Source: Gorsachius magnificus
Taxonomy: Eukaryota; Chordata; Aves; Pelecaniformes; Ardeidae
Assembly (NCBI GenBank): GCA_034008185.1
Contig: CM067109.1
Span: forward strand, 61,310,801-61,374,800
DNA length: 64,000 bases
Direction: 5' to 3'
Made by a program: the position numbers and the translations under genes
Shown: positions 41,801 through 56,800 of the stretch, piece after piece
How positions within the stretch are numbered: position 1 is the stretch's first letter
Layout of the letters: each line of letters opens with the position of its first letter
The notes under the pieces: generated by a model
Databases searched by the model: none
What the model saw: only the letters and a program-made list of their open reading frames with translations
What the model was told of the DNA's origin: nothing

Positions 41801-44800
41801 AGTTACCTTTTAATCTCCTTCCCGAAAATCTCAAATTGTTCTCTAGAATGGTATGTTTTCAAATCCTTCTCATAAGTCTTCTTCAAACGCCTTTTACTTC
41901 CATCAATCTCTTTCTTGGATTCTGGGTATTAGAGCTACATAGAGTATTCTAGGAGCAGTCAAACCACTGAGTGAAAGAAAACATATTCTTCCTGCTCCTA
42001 TTGTATAGCCTCCAGCTTATACATTCAAGGACTGTGCTAGCATTTTTCACAATGGCAATGGGAGTTCATGCTCAGCTCATTACCTCCTAGGACTCTCATT
42101 TTTCTTCAGTGTCCCTGCTTCCCAGGAGACAGACATTCAGCCTCACTCAACATGAACTTGAGCATTGTATTGGTTTTCATTAAGATGTAATGATTTCCTC
42201 ATTAAAAACACTGTGAGGTCATAATGATCTATACTTTTCAATCAGCCTCTGGTAGATGATGAAAGCTCAGAATAGCTGTCAATGACTGAAGATATCTTCT
42301 TACACTGGCTTGGGTTTTTTATATTGCCACTAATTTTTAAAAAATGATTGAAAGATTTTACCTCTAAAACAAACAGCAAAAACACTGTCATATTTTTCAT
42401 TGTATATCCAAATAGAATAGATGTGTAAGGTGTAAACCATTATCTTGGGGAAAAAAAAAATGTCATTATTCATGTGAGGGATCAACTGAAAAATTAATTT
42501 CATGGTACGTGAGAGTCTGAGCTAGTGAAAATGATTAAGTGGTACTTATATGCACCAATTTAACCTTAAGGCATTGAGTCTACACTGTGTTCCATGTGTC
42601 AGTGCTTAGCTCCAATCCAAATACTAAGTAAAACCAATCATGATGAAGATAATTTTTGGAATTAAATCTCTTATGTACATTTTAATACAACCAATCACTG
42701 TTGCACAGGGGCACAAAACAGAAATGAGTGGATGTGCTTGTAAGACTTCTAGATACTTTCAGGTCATAGATTGCATTCTTGGAATCCCATGACCCTGATC
42801 CCTCAGCTTCATAAGAAATCAAACTCCTCAAACAAGGAAAAAAAAACATCTCTTACCAATTCCCCTATTACATGCACCTACCTTGCTAACCATACTGAGC
42901 ACTCTGTTCCACCAGTTCCCTAACTTCACAATGAGAGAAATTTAACAGATTAGGACAGGAGCAAAGGAAAGGGAAGTAAAATAAAAGGATGCATTAGGAG
43001 AGTGCAAGAGGCTCAACTCATTTAACATTCACAATATGAAGGAATGCAAAAGTACTTCCCCAATTTCTTAAGAAAAGTTTTCAAGAGTCATGAGAATATA
43101 ATCAGGAAAAACTTTACCTAGGTCAGGAAAAAGAGGAAAGAGAGAAAAGACAAACTGTTAGGTAAAACTCCATCAAGAAAGAGACAACTGCAAACAAGGG
43201 GAGAAAATTCAAACTTCCAAGGCAGAATCATAGAATCATTTAGGTTGGAAAAGACCTTTAAGATCATCAAGGTAGGATATATATAGCCAATAAAACCCAA
43301 AGGCATCCATTTCATGCATTTTAGTAGCACCTATATGGAATTGTACACAGAGGTGTTATTGCATAGTCTATCAGAATACTAAATCATACAATATTAAAAA
43401 AATTATGCAGCTATGTCCTCTACTGTAATTCCTTCCCTGCAAGTTCAACACACAAAGGAACCTCTCACCATAGAGAGGTCTATATTCAAGACTAAAGCCA
43501 AAAAGCCTTATTTTTACCACCATACCCAGGAGGTCTTGAAATTTCATTGAATTCAGTGAGAATAAGCACATGGCTAAAGTGGTTAGTAAATAAACTTCAC
43601 AGTTAATACTGGCAGTTACTAATAATGAATAATTTGTGACCCACTCCAGTGAACAAGCCTAAGAGTACTGATGCAATTGCAACCCAAGCTGGTTTTCTAT
43701 GAGAGTCTATGAGAAAATCAGACTGGCAGAGCTGAAATGTAATCTCTTGTCTATAGATAAATAATTATTCCCAAATCAATGGATTTTTTTGGGGTGAGTT
43801 TTGATGGTGAATAAATATTATCTGACAAAATTGTGCATTATCCACAAAACTTTACATAGTAGAGAAGGTTCAAGAACCTAGTCTAGCTCTATACTTAGCT
43901 TTAATCAAATGAGCAGATCACACTGAATTCAGTGAAGACATTCCTGTGAGCACAAAAGGAAATCCTATTACAACAGTACTTGTTGAGCTTTCCCAAGTCT
44001 CAAGTAGAATCTCATTCAGGAAATTTTTTGGAAAAAACCTGTAAACTGAGTTCTGTTTTTTGTCCTATAATAAGATTCAATGCACAAGGAAAGTTTGATC
44101 AAATCACAGAAAAGGTGAAGAAAAATAAGCTATGTAGCACATGAAATCCATGAAGTAAAAATTACAGGATGTTATCTTCCAGTGTTTACCATAATACATG
44201 AACAAGTATATTCTATTACTGTATTATACAATCAGATACAAATATATTAGACATTCTTATAGATTCATGTGTTATCTCTATTTGTAACATTACAAGAACA
44301 TGCTAACTGTTGTGATACAGGTTCTTTCTTTTAATACGGAAGTATAATTTTTAAGATTTCTATGAGACAGAAATATAAATTGTATTGATTGTAAGTATAT
44401 TCTATAGTAGTCTCCACAATTTTTTCTTTGTATTTTTCTAGATTTACCTATCCCTAAGTTATTTCATTTTGACAGCAATATATACAACTCTCATAGTTCT
44501 AGTTCATGCCAACTGTACTCTTTAATTTATGAATGAGACTCATTTCCTACATGCAACGTACTTCAACTGTTGTTCATCAATAATTCAACAGGTCTACTGT
44601 AATTTTTCTTCAGAGATCAATATAAATGTAAAAGGTATTTTGCTTTATTTTTGTTTTGTAATGAAAGCACAGTTTCACGATAAATATATTTTACAGTGTA
44701 GTTTTGCTAACGGAACTGACTTCAGGATGCTGTGAGTTTTCAATGCAGCAAACTATGAAAATAAAATAATAAAAAAAATTTTGGAGTAGATGCATTTTAA

Positions 44801-47800
44801 AAGGGCAGTTATTTTCATGATTACCATTTGCAATTCCTCATTTTATTTTCAAGTCAACCTCTCTGACAGAGTAGAAAATAGAAATTTGAGAACTGTTTTA
44901 TATCAGCAGTAATGCTGAATCAGTAGTTTACCAGAGGAAAAATTATACTGAGATTTCCCCATTTAGTAACCAAAAAGTCTGAAAAAACATATTTAACTAA
45001 CTGATCATGTTTCATTCCAGGCAGAATTTTGGACTATGACATAGAAGGGGTGAATTCTAGTCTCACAGAGCCACACAGCATTGTCTGTCTCTGTTTCCAG
45101 CCTTTATGAGTGTGACATCACAGCCTGATTTTCAATTTATTAGGTTCAGCAAAGCTATAATAAAACTACAATATGTCAGAATCTATTCTTCTGAATATTG
45201 TCAATACAAAGGCTTCAAAAACTACAGGGAGGGCCCAGAAATGGAACTTAAATGCTATAAAATTTGAGATACATTACAATTTTTCCTACCTACAGATAAT
45301 GTTGTTCAGGTCTGGAACACTGTGTAGAGTCCAGGAAGAATGGCTTTCTCTCAAGAATACATAGATTGAGGGTGTGTTTATTGGGTTTTGAATTATATAC
45401 TGTGTCTGCAAAGAGGTCTCTTCAAGGCATGCATACACAATGATAACAGCAGTGTGACCTCAGAAGGAAAAAACAGAATTTACACCCAATCAAACAGTCT
45501 CATACTAGCACATAGTTTAGTTCAATCATTAGAAAAAACTCTGCTGTCTTAGACTTGCAAACTCTGGAAAGGTCAGGCAGTATAGCCTGCTTTATCAGTC
45601 TTTTATCCCTGGTGGTTTACTTTTTCACTTCTGCTGCATTTTAAGAAAAAGCAGAATAGAAAATTTGCTATTTTGATTTTTTAAATATTTTTGAGAAACT
45701 GTCTTTACTTCTTTTTGAATATTGTGCCCAAAGATTGTAGTACCTGAAAATTCCTAACCAAGACTACTGTTATTCAAAGCACTTAGGAAAGGATCATCTG
45801 TATGCTTTTAAACAAGGAAAGGGGGGGAGAAATCACATTTCTCCTGACGTTTTCAGGAACAGACTTTTCCTAAACAGCTTCATAGAATTCGTTGACTGTT
45901 TCATTACACACTGTGCCAAAGGTGCATGGTTGCAGAAATGATTTTGCACTGAGTTTTGTGAAAGTGTTAAATAGGGTATATTTAGCTTTTTTATTTTTTT
46001 AAGATGGATACTAGTAAGATGTTCCAGACGTTTAAGTGTGCCGTGTAAGAATGGAAAGGGACACTGTTGAACAGAGCAGAAATAAGCTGAATCCTTGTTA
46101 GTTTATTTTTTATTTATTAAAACATGAGGACACTACAGCAGCTCTGTTTTTTTCACTACTTTCATATATAAAAGTCAGAATTCCTGCATATACTACTAAT
46201 GTAGTAGTAATCTCTTACACAGTTATCTGGAAAAACAACCATTTATACTTAATGACTCCCGAATTTTAATTCTTCTAAAACTTTTTATAAAATGTTATCA
46301 TTCAGATACTCTGTAGGTATGATTGGTATTATCTGATGTACATCATAATGAAAAATATCTTTTCATGCCACTGGAGGGAAAAAAAAACCGCACTTAATTT
46401 AGAAAAGATGACACTGAGTGCAGAAGCTTTCTTATGAACGTTATAAAAAAATATATATATATATATGCACAAATGCTCTGGAGTATTTCCATGAAAGAGT
46501 AAAAAAGATAAAACCAGGACACATATAAAAGTGTTTTGGAAGAAAACAATTGGGTGTGTCTATGACAATTTCTAACTGGACAACACTTATGTGGAAAGCC
46601 CCGCAAAACTGTCAAAACTATTACGCATTTGCTGTAATGAACAAAAGTGAGGAAGTTCCAAAAGCAGTTTTAGCTTGCTGCAAGGTAACTACAAGCAACA
46701 TTCAGTTTATAATTTCAACCTAGAATTTACTTTAGGGAAACCACAGACATACAAAAATTGTTATGTAAATAACAATACATCTTTAAAGAGTGAAATACCC
46801 CTCCATGAAAACCAGAGTCAAAGTGAGATTTTTGTGTAAACAATAGTTAAGTCAGTAATTTACAATGCATCTAAATTCATCACCAGTTTCTTCTTTGTTT
46901 CAGTGTAATTGAATAATCCTAAATTGGCTGGTTTAGTCCTATTTGGGTACCATAAGAAAAGTGAAGCTGTGGTGCTGAATTTGCAGATGCAACTCTGAGT
47001 TCTGAGCTGTTCTCTGACTGGGCAGTAAAAAACAGTCAAAAGAATATTTAGAGAAAGCCACAAACTTCAAAGAATAAAAAGCTTTCTCCAGCCCTTTACT
47101 CTTCTGCTTTACTTTTTTCATGCTCATACCTTCCTATGCTTGAGATAAGCCACTAGATTAATCCACTTGGGATAATCCACTAGAACAAACTTCTGGCAAG
47201 CAAATTAAAAGCACAGTATAAGATCAGGGGGAAAAAGTTCGCTTCAAATTCAAAGGAAATTGAAAACTGAATGGCTAAAATAAAGTTTGGAGAGATTTTT
47301 AAAATGCTGTCAGAAAAAAAAATCCTAGCTAAAATGTGCTTCTAAAAAAATAAAAAAAAAAAAAAAAAAAGCTCCTTTTCTTTCCAATTCAGCAAAAACA
47401 TAGTTACATATCTGCAGGAATGCAACTAAAAAACCTACACTTAAACCTTTACATTATCCTCTCCAAAAGATCGGTCAGTGTTTGACTGGTTGACTTGTTC
47501 CCATTCTTTAAGATTCAGGTTTCCTGCTCAAGTAAGACCTACACAGGCACTTTGCAAATGCCTGTGGCATTCAATTAAGAAATGCAGCTCTTCCTGTTAC
47601 ATCACCTGAGAAACACTGGAGAACTAATGCAGTAGATTTTTGAGCAGCGGACCTGTGAGTGGCCTTGACAGGAATAAGAAGCACTAATGACTTAACCTGC
47701 TTACGATTTTAATTTCTTATTCAATATACTTTGTCTGAACTTCTGCAACAAGAATGACACCTACTGCATAAAACTAATTATAATTGCTGTGCTGTTTTCA

Positions 47801-50800
47801 ATAAATATACTCTTTGTATAAGCAGTCACTTAGTGATAGAAATGAATAGAGGGGGGAGTAAATGTTAGAAAACATTTTATCCTGGATTTCCCCAACAATT
47901 CTTTTCAGATGTTTTTCTAAGAAACTAAGAAATTCTAAATCCCTTTACTTCTACATTAAGTACCAGTTCCAGCTGTGATTTCTATACACTGATAGAAAAA
48001 TGTAACTACTGTATTTCTGTACAGACGGTCTCAACTCAGTGTTGATGTAAATCCTTGGAGAATTCAAGCTTTGATTCTCACATTTGCTGTCACTTTACAG
48101 TCATTTTTGCAGAAATATGCAAAGAATTGCTTCTGCAGAAGAAAAACGAAGTAAGAAATCTACATTACTGCAAAAAGTTTATAAGGACAAACAAAAAAAG
48201 AACTTGAATCCAGCATGCTGAACTCCTACAACCAGACAGACAGATACATACATGTCTGTGTGGATCTTCAAGAAAAATACACAAAACCATACATCATACA
48301 TTCTGAAAATCAACAGATGCCAGACAGTCCTTAGATAGTATGAACTGTAAAATCTGTCTCAGAATGAACATCTGGAACATTTAAATCTTAATCCAGAGTC
48401 GATCTTCTAGCACTAGATTCCTTGGGGATTATAATGAAGGACTGACTGCACAAACGTCTGCCCTTGTCTGCTAATTGATTTAGTTTCTTAGCTAAATTCA
48501 GGCAATATGGCATCTCATCCAAGCCATGATGTTAATGTTTACAGCTTTTAGAATGCAATACTTACCTTAGCCCAGCATCACAAGTTGACTGTTACTACAA
48601 GATTATTCAGAAGTTTATGATTACATATGGAAGCTTGTTTTTGGATATTAGTCATTTTGACACTCTTGAAGCGTTAAAGAGTCTCCATAAATCCAGATAT
48701 TATCTCCTTCTTATATTTTTCATGGTTTGTGTGGGTTTTACCTTCTACCTGTGCAAGAAAATTCTAAAATCTAAAGTAACAGAAGCATTGAGAAGAAACA
48801 ATGACAGGTGTCCTTGCTGATAAAAAAAAAAAATTTAAAATGTTGTTTCCCTTGCAGTATCTTAAAACTTCACTTCCAGATAGTATTTCTTATAAAAAAC
48901 ACAGAAAACCCCCCATACAAATGTGTTTTACAACCATTTGATCTGTCTGAATCACGGTTCTCTCTCTAAAACATGCATGTACCCTGCAGTGACTGTGTAG
49001 GTTCTTTACCTCCTTAATTTTCACTTGGCAAGTAGCCCAAGCTTCTGCTTTAAATTTCCCACTTGGTAGCACTAGTATGGCACCTGAAGAGTAATTAGTT
49101 GTAAGAAAGGGAATTTGAATTGGTTGCTGAGAAGGAAAAAAATGTGCATGGCTAATAAAGATTTTTCCTTGAGTACCTGCAACACCATTTATTTATTTTT
49201 GCTTAGAATGCACCACCCTTTAAATAGACCGATGACCATTTTTTAGTTTCTTTTTTTTTTAAACTTTCCAGAAGGACTGAGTGAAATAAAACTGTTTTGT
49301 TTTTAAGATCATACTATTTCACTTTTAGTCAGTCTGTTACATTATAGCAGCCTTTATCTTGACACAAATTTTGCTTCTTTTTTTTTTTTTAAACAGTTTC
49401 CTGATAATGGCCTTTTTTATTTTATTTCTCACATTGCTCTCCAATAGACAACTAAGGTGTAGTCTTCTAGGAAGGCAAATCATGAAGATGTCTGAGCAAG
49501 CAGAATATTTTACCTAAATTACACATATAACTCTCTGTGAAGTATATACTGTCCATGAAAATTTACATTATGATACTGTTTGTGAGATAGGAAGATCTCC
49601 ATTGGTTCCAATGACCTTGGTTGGAAACTCTTTTTGAACAATTCATTACATATATATAGTTATGCAAAATGAGTAACAGAAATTAGGTTTTCCCTCCTAT
49701 AGAAGTTAGCAGTTCCCCAGCCCTAAGAAAGTGAAAAGTGCTGCTCCTGATACTGCTTCTGCCTTCTGTGCAAAGACTGAAATGCAGAGAAGTTTGAGGG
49801 GGAGGGGATTTGATTTCTTTTTTAATGTCTGCCTCCTTCCAGCAAGTCCATCTGTTGTAGCACTATAATTCTGGAAGCAGGATGTGTGTGTGACCAACAG
49901 GAGACAATTACTGCAAAAGTGTTTGTTGATTCAGCTCTATAAAGGGCAGGCCAATCACTACAGTATGAACAGAAAAGAATTCCAGCTGAGGAGCTGCATA
50001 TAGATTAACACAAAATACATATATATAAATGAGAATGGGGAAAACCAGAAAAGAGTAATAGTTTGGGAAAGGATTAAGTAGGAATGAAGACTAAAGTAGA
50101 GAAGAAAGCTGGCATCTTTGGGGCTGTTAACCAAATAGTTTACTAGTCCCTATTTTCATAAATCTTGTTCTCCAGCCTTCCACCTTGACAGAGAGATGGG
50201 ATTAAATAGATATGGTACTGGTCTGAGCCCCTTTTGGAAGAAAACTCCAGCTGCCTTAAGCACCTCACTCTTGCAGTGTATGGAGACAGTTTGTTTCTCC
50301 AAAAGTGCCTGCTCTTCACAGAGGAATGGGTGCTTGTGTATGTGGACTGACCAGATCCTCAGGAAAGTTCTCAGACCACAGACTAAAAACGAAACTTCCT
50401 TCAGCCATCTGAATGAAGGTAGAATGTCAGCATGAAGACCACTCTTTTTTCAGAAGGATTAATTAATTGGGTTGATACAATAGTAAATGAGGCCTCAATA
50501 TCATTTGTATGTAACAACTGGGTCAGACTCTCATATAAAGCATGCTAATATATAACATTTTATAATTTTTGATCATAAAAAATTAAGAGACAGAAATCAA
50601 TGTTATCAAAATTTCACGGAATTACAACAGAATTAAGCTGAACATTGTAAGACACCATAATGAAAAGTACTTTACCTCTATGGTCAGTTTACTAGTTTGA
50701 AGTCTCTGATCAGCCAAATGTAGCTGAGTTGTTAGTTTTTCATTGGTTTCTTTAAATCCCTTCACAGAAGACACTGCTGTCTTTTTTTCATTCTGTAAAA

Positions 50801-53800
50801 CAGCTATCTGCTGCTGCAGTGACTTAATTCTTTCCTGCAGTAGAGTAACAGAGGAGCCCAGTTTCTGGACAATGATATTTCTCCTTTTTGTCCTGTTCAC
50901 TAAACATAAAACAGCAAGTTACTAAACTGACATATCATCGTAAATAAGATGATTTCTGACTTTTCTTTGCCCTGTCAAAACACTGCCTCTAAAGTATTTC
51001 TCAGTAGCCAAACTGGTAAATTAATTCGGTTAACCTGTAAGTGCTCTAGGTTGTTCTTTTTCTGGAGTGCCAACACTGCAAACTCAACAAGGACTCGGAA
51101 GTTCAATGTGTCTCAAGTTTCTGATCAGTATTACCGGAAATAAAGGCTTCAGTGTCTTGTTAACAGATTTTTTTAAGGTCTAAGCCAAAATAAACTTAAT
51201 TTTGTTTCATTGGCTGTGCTGACTACAACGGGCAAACAAGAACATAAGGAAAGCCTTATTTTAGTCAGTAGATTCAATAGGTGGGACTTAGTAAAAATAG
51301 AGTATATTTTAACAGTGCAAAAGATGCTGTTTGGCAGTCACTTTTTACACGACATTTTCACTAAAATAATGAGCTGAATCTTTGAAAATATACTCGTAAA
51401 TTTAAACAAGCAAATGCTGCAATAGCGTATGTTTGTGCAATGTAGAAGAGGTTTTGGAATATCAGGCAGGAATGATTTGTCAATCTTACTTGTGAAGTTG
51501 CCAAAAATATATAAAATTCCTACCTTTGCTTAGAATTGATGGATAAGATGTTATAAGACAGCACATCTTCCTCCTCTTGGAATGTAAGTTTTCTAGGTCT
51601 TTATTTTGTGAATGCCCCTAAATGAAAAACAGAAGCATAAAGCTAGCAACTCCTCATTATGGCACACCAACCACAATACTCCAAAGTTTTCCAGTTTGAA
51701 TTGAAACAACAAAAATTACTTCACATAGTACACAAAAATATAATTAATTTTAATTTGAAAATCAGTCTTACAACACCAGTCAGCAAAGAATACAAATTTT
51801 TGTCTTTCTCGTCAAATGCAGAAGAAATAATGAACTGTTATAGGTAAATCATAACCCCTTCCAAAGAATCCCAGAGAAATATTAAGTATCTGTTAATGCC
51901 TACATTATTTTTTTAGATAAGATATTAATTTACTCATAGGGAAAAAAGATGGTATTACTTGAAAGCCTGCAATATCGTGTTTTTCAAGATATTTAAGATA
52001 TTGAAGTGAAAATAAAAAGGAATAGTGGTCTTATTAGTTCCAAAGATCAGATTAGACACTGAGCTGTAACTGGAAGAGGTATGAATATATATGAACATGC
52101 AAATACAATTCTCTGTGTTTGTACAGGGTGTAACAAAAGTCAGCTGCATGCCTTTTAAATATGTGATTTGAAAAATAGCTATTTCAAATGTTCAAAGACA
52201 GAAGCAGAGGCTGAAGAAGAATGCTGCTTGCAACATGCAAAATGAAAATGGCATGGCTTACTCCAAAATCAAAGTACTATTTCCCTGGCTCTTAAATGCT
52301 CAGTGTATTTTGAAACATTTTTGTTCTGGAATTCTGCAACACTTATCCAAAATCTTCAGTTTGCACTATGTGATATAATGCAACATATTTCTGGAAATAT
52401 TTGTAACTAAAATAGGTGTTCATCCTGTTCATCAAATCTAAAGGCGTAAACAGCAACAGATTATCTATTAACTGCTCTAAACAAATTACTGACATTGTAG
52501 GATAGCTTAGCCATGAATTCTAGATTTGTACAATCACAATACAATTTGAAGGACAGGGAAGTAGGATATACTAGGAAGAAAGAAAAGAAATGTAAGTCCC
52601 AACTTTTCAGCCTAAAACCAAAGCAAAGGAAAACAAAGGTCAAGCTCTTGTAGGTCTGTCTCCTTTGAATAGTCTCTTATTTTATTCCATGTCTCAAAGA
52701 CAACTATGGAAACCAGTACTAAGTCCCTATCAGCACGACCAGAGAATCCTACAAACACTGAAGACATGTTCTTGGATGACCGATGCTAGTCTGAAATGGT
52801 GAGGATATGTTACAGAGGACTGAGCTCTCAGCAGATGATGAGCAAACATCAGCAGCAGCAAGCCTGCAGCAAAAAGGTGGAGATCTCCACTCTAGGCCAC
52901 AGCTCTGATAAATGTATGAGTTATAAGAGAGTGCCAATAATCCTCCTGACAGTGTACAAAGGGCAAAAATGAGAAAGTCCTTGTGTCATAAATTATGTTA
53001 TCTCCAACCCCAGGCATAGCTCAGGACTTAAGGGATTTCTCTCACCTCTCTTTGTATGAGAGTACCATGACCCAGCTGGAGTGTCCTTAAATCCTCAGGA
53101 GGGATTTAAGATTTCTGTTAAAATTGGTGTTCCCAATTGTCAACACTAAACCTTTTTGCAATGCTATCTTCTGTACACAAACCATATTTTCAGGTGCTTT
53201 TCCTGCAAAAGGGGACTTCTACTGAAGCATATTTACCTGCTGTGAGCTCTTGGGATGCTGCCTGTGTATGCTCCAAGTCCACTAGTCCATTACATATGTG
53301 TATCAGAATATATCTGTGTTTGTCTTTTCCAGTAGGAACAGAGAACAAATGCAATATAGGTAAACAGGAGAGGTACTGGCTGAGAGACCAGAGGCTCCTG
53401 GATTCCCTGCCTTGTATATCCTCACTTAGGAGCAGCAGGACATAACAGGAGTAGCACACTGTCAGATTTTCACATATATCACGTGTACCTGCTCATACTG
53501 TGTATTCAATACCAACAAATGTTTGCAGATTTTCCCCCTTTTTCAGCTTTTCTGCAAGAAAAATAGATCTCTTGATGGAAATACACAATCAAGAATATAT
53601 AACAAGACCAGAGAGTTTGCATTTGTTTTAAAATTTAGAGACTTAGAAAATATAAACTGTTTTCAAACTCTTTATTGTATCACCATACATAACAGAATTT
53701 CAAACTAGTTTTCTAAGGGCAGCAAGTTGTTCAGTATTTCAGTATTCTGTTTCCTGAACTGAGAAACAACAATACCTGCTTATATTTTAAATTCCATGAA

Positions 53801-56800
53801 GTGATTTATTTGGGCAAACACAGGAGGGAAAAAGTATTAGACACTGTTCAAAAGTCCAAAAATGAATCATCTGTTATAGATTGTATTAAGCCTCTAAAGA
53901 CCTGGGAAACGACCAACTGGCCTTCTTCTGTGAGAAAGCAGCATATAGATGTTAGGAATGAGACAAGGGGTTCAAATCCCAGACAATGAATGTAAATGGC
54001 CTAAGAAGCAGCTAAAAGCACACTTTTCTCTAGATAGAATCTCCTGGACAGAGATAGAGCCAAAAGCATCTTACTAAGATGGAGACAACTCTTTCTGTGC
54101 ACACTGAACAAACGGAGACGTGTTCATGCTTGATTAGTCAGCACACCCATTTTGCTAGAGGGGAGGAGGGGGTGTTGCTGTTTCCTTGTTATGGGTTAGG
54201 TCACTCTGTTCCGTATGACTTCGCTGATTGAGAGAGAGTTTAATGGAATGTCTGCAGCACTCTTTGGACTGTGAGACAGCAGGACTAGCTTACAGAAGCT
54301 TTACATTTTTTAATCAGCTCTTGCACTCCTGGCACCCCTTCCAAACAGTTTTGCAGATTAATTTTTCAGAAAATGTTCTAAATTATAATTAAACTACCAA
54401 TTGAATATCTGGAAGCAGATTTTCTTTTCAGTTTACAAGAAGAGTCAAATTAATTAAGAGGGGAATAGCAGTGATAGCACTATTAACCTTCAACACTCTG
54501 CACAGGAGAAAAAAACAAGTTCTATTATATACCTTTATATTATACTGCTTTTTTTTGCCTTCTAAATGAATGCTGTTGCAGGGCTTTTGACTGTCTTGTA
54601 TTTGCTTTTTCCCCTGTTGTTTACTTCTCTCTGGCAGAGGATCAATGTTTTGCACTGTCTTCATAATCACGGTTTCCAAACTTTCAGAAGTTGGTATTTC
54701 ACAGTCACTGAAACAGCACATTCAGGAAAACAAAACAAAATAAATCTAAACATTAAAAGTTCCAATTGAAAATAACACATGCAAGAAAGAAGAGAAACTA
54801 ATATAAAATCCAAACAGTACTAAGTTGGCTTATTTGACAGATGTTTACAAATATGATAAAGAAGAAAACTCTGAAAATGTCTTGTCAAATGAAATCTCAC
54901 TCTACAATGCACAGAGGTCCAAGACTTTAACTACTTCTTAAAAGACAGCTTTTGTTACAGCCTACAAATGTAACATATATGAAAAACTACCTGATAATAC
55001 TTCCATCTGTGAGTGACTCACGAAGATACACTACATTTCTACTTTCCTTCATTTGATAACAAAACAAACAAATGCACAAGACTTCACTCAGTAACATTTT
55101 GTTTCAATTAAATTTTATTTGTAGTGTTGACTGAGACAAACTCAGAAATCACACTTCAGTGAAATCTCTGTCTAGCATCCCTTTGGAGTGCTTTTAAATT
55201 CTGTAAAGCTTGGTGGTCCTTCTACTGGAATTGCCTGCCATGCAGAGAAACTGGACTTTCATTCAACTTCAAATTTTTCCTTAAACTTGCACTCAGTGTG
55301 CTCTTAATTTCCATTTTTTCACTTGCCTCAGATTATAATTAGTTTTCTGATATTCAGTGAACTCTATCTTAAAACATGAAGTCTTGGATGTACCATTTTC
55401 TATACCATCAGTGGCTATTCTTCAACAATTGTGCAAACAGATTTGTGAAGGAATCCCTCGACAGAAGGTAATTTTGGTTTGTTACTTTTTAAACTAAGAC
55501 ATTTAAAAAGACACAATTGACTTTACATTAAAACAGTCAATAAATCAGTGGTTTAGAGATGAAGGCTACTTAACCAGAGAAAAGGCCTCAAATTGAAGAG
55601 TTCATACGGAAACATGTTTATATTTGCCAAAATCTATCCTGACACATTGGTATGTCTTAGTGACTGATAAGAACAGAAATTAATGTCGTAGTTTGAAGGT
55701 GCTGCAGTAGCACAGAGATATTTCTAGCATATCTTTTTCTAATGTACCATATTTCGACATTCACATTTCCCTCACATGAAGGCTTTCAAGGAATGTTCTA
55801 CTTAGAAAGTGGAAGGCTTGAATCTAGAAACTCAGAGACAGCTGCTAGTGATAAAGCACATTATTTATTAATAAGCAGAAGAGAGAACTAAATGAAGATA
55901 TTTCCCTAACTTGCTGAAAATGACACCTTGAAACATCTCCTTCAAAAATGTTCACTATTGTATGACAAGAACTTCCTAACCCAATACTTGTACAGTTATT
56001 GAAAGTAGTGTTTATGGCTAGCCACAACTGAAGCCATACTATTACTTTCCACTTCACTTCAAACTCAAATTGCAATGACAATTTGTTTGCTCAATTTTGT
56101 TCTTAAAAAGCAAAACATAGTAAATTAAACAAAAACCTCACTAATTGCAACAGAAAAACACGTGTTTTCTGTAAAATCAGATCTGCAATATTAAATTAAA
56201 CAGAAAAACAAACAAGGTTTACATTAATGATAGCAACTGACAAATTACTTGGTTCTTAATTTGTTTTCCCTCTCAAGATACTGTATTCAGGAGCCCCCTA
56301 TTTTGCATGGGGAGAAGCAGCAGAATAGCTTCATCTGACACTGTTGATTTGCTCCATATAACGTATAGGGACAACATGAAGCCTATGAAGACGATTCCAT
56401 TTTCTTTATTCTTTTGCCACCTTTTCTATATTTTGGGTAAATATAGGCTTGAGAAATTTCTTTTCACGTCTCTTAGGACAAAGTATTGAAAGACAAGGTG
56501 CGATACCCATTTACATAGTGGCTTACTGCTGCATCCTCAAGTATGTGGGGACAAACAGAAGCAGAAGCAAAAATTCTAAACGTTTATGAAGCTTGCCAGT
56601 GCAATTTTCTGAGGGCCTTGTGACTCATGACTGGACTCCATGCAGTAACAATTACCTTTAAAGAACTGATTTTTAACCATCATTCAATTAAAGTTAGTAC
56701 AATGACTGTGCATAAAACATACATGAAATAATTAGTGTGGATGGTTCTTAATTTAAAGGATGTTAAACAGCTTGTAGACATCTGCTAGCAAGCTGAAATG

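Larger units (their letters stand above)
27403..50675 (-). other. CNTLN intron (23 kb)
   Basis: The largest intron in the window. It contains the long CR1 piece at 36476-37301, older CR1 remnants near 38130-38300 and 41735-42175, a short CR1 tail at 43226-43272, an (AT)8 tract and an A-rich tract. A segment at 47470-47860 has regulatory-element character. The remainder is unique AT-rich sequence in which I recognise nothing. Confidence 0.83.

Noticed and set aside
53137..53459. Overlapping ORFs of about 90-100 codons on both strands
   Set aside because: No family likeness and no splice context. Consistent with chance.
53969..53980. GGTTCAAATCCC, like a tRNA B box
   Set aside because: There is no A box at the right distance, no cloverleaf and no pol III T-run nearby. 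Probably chance.
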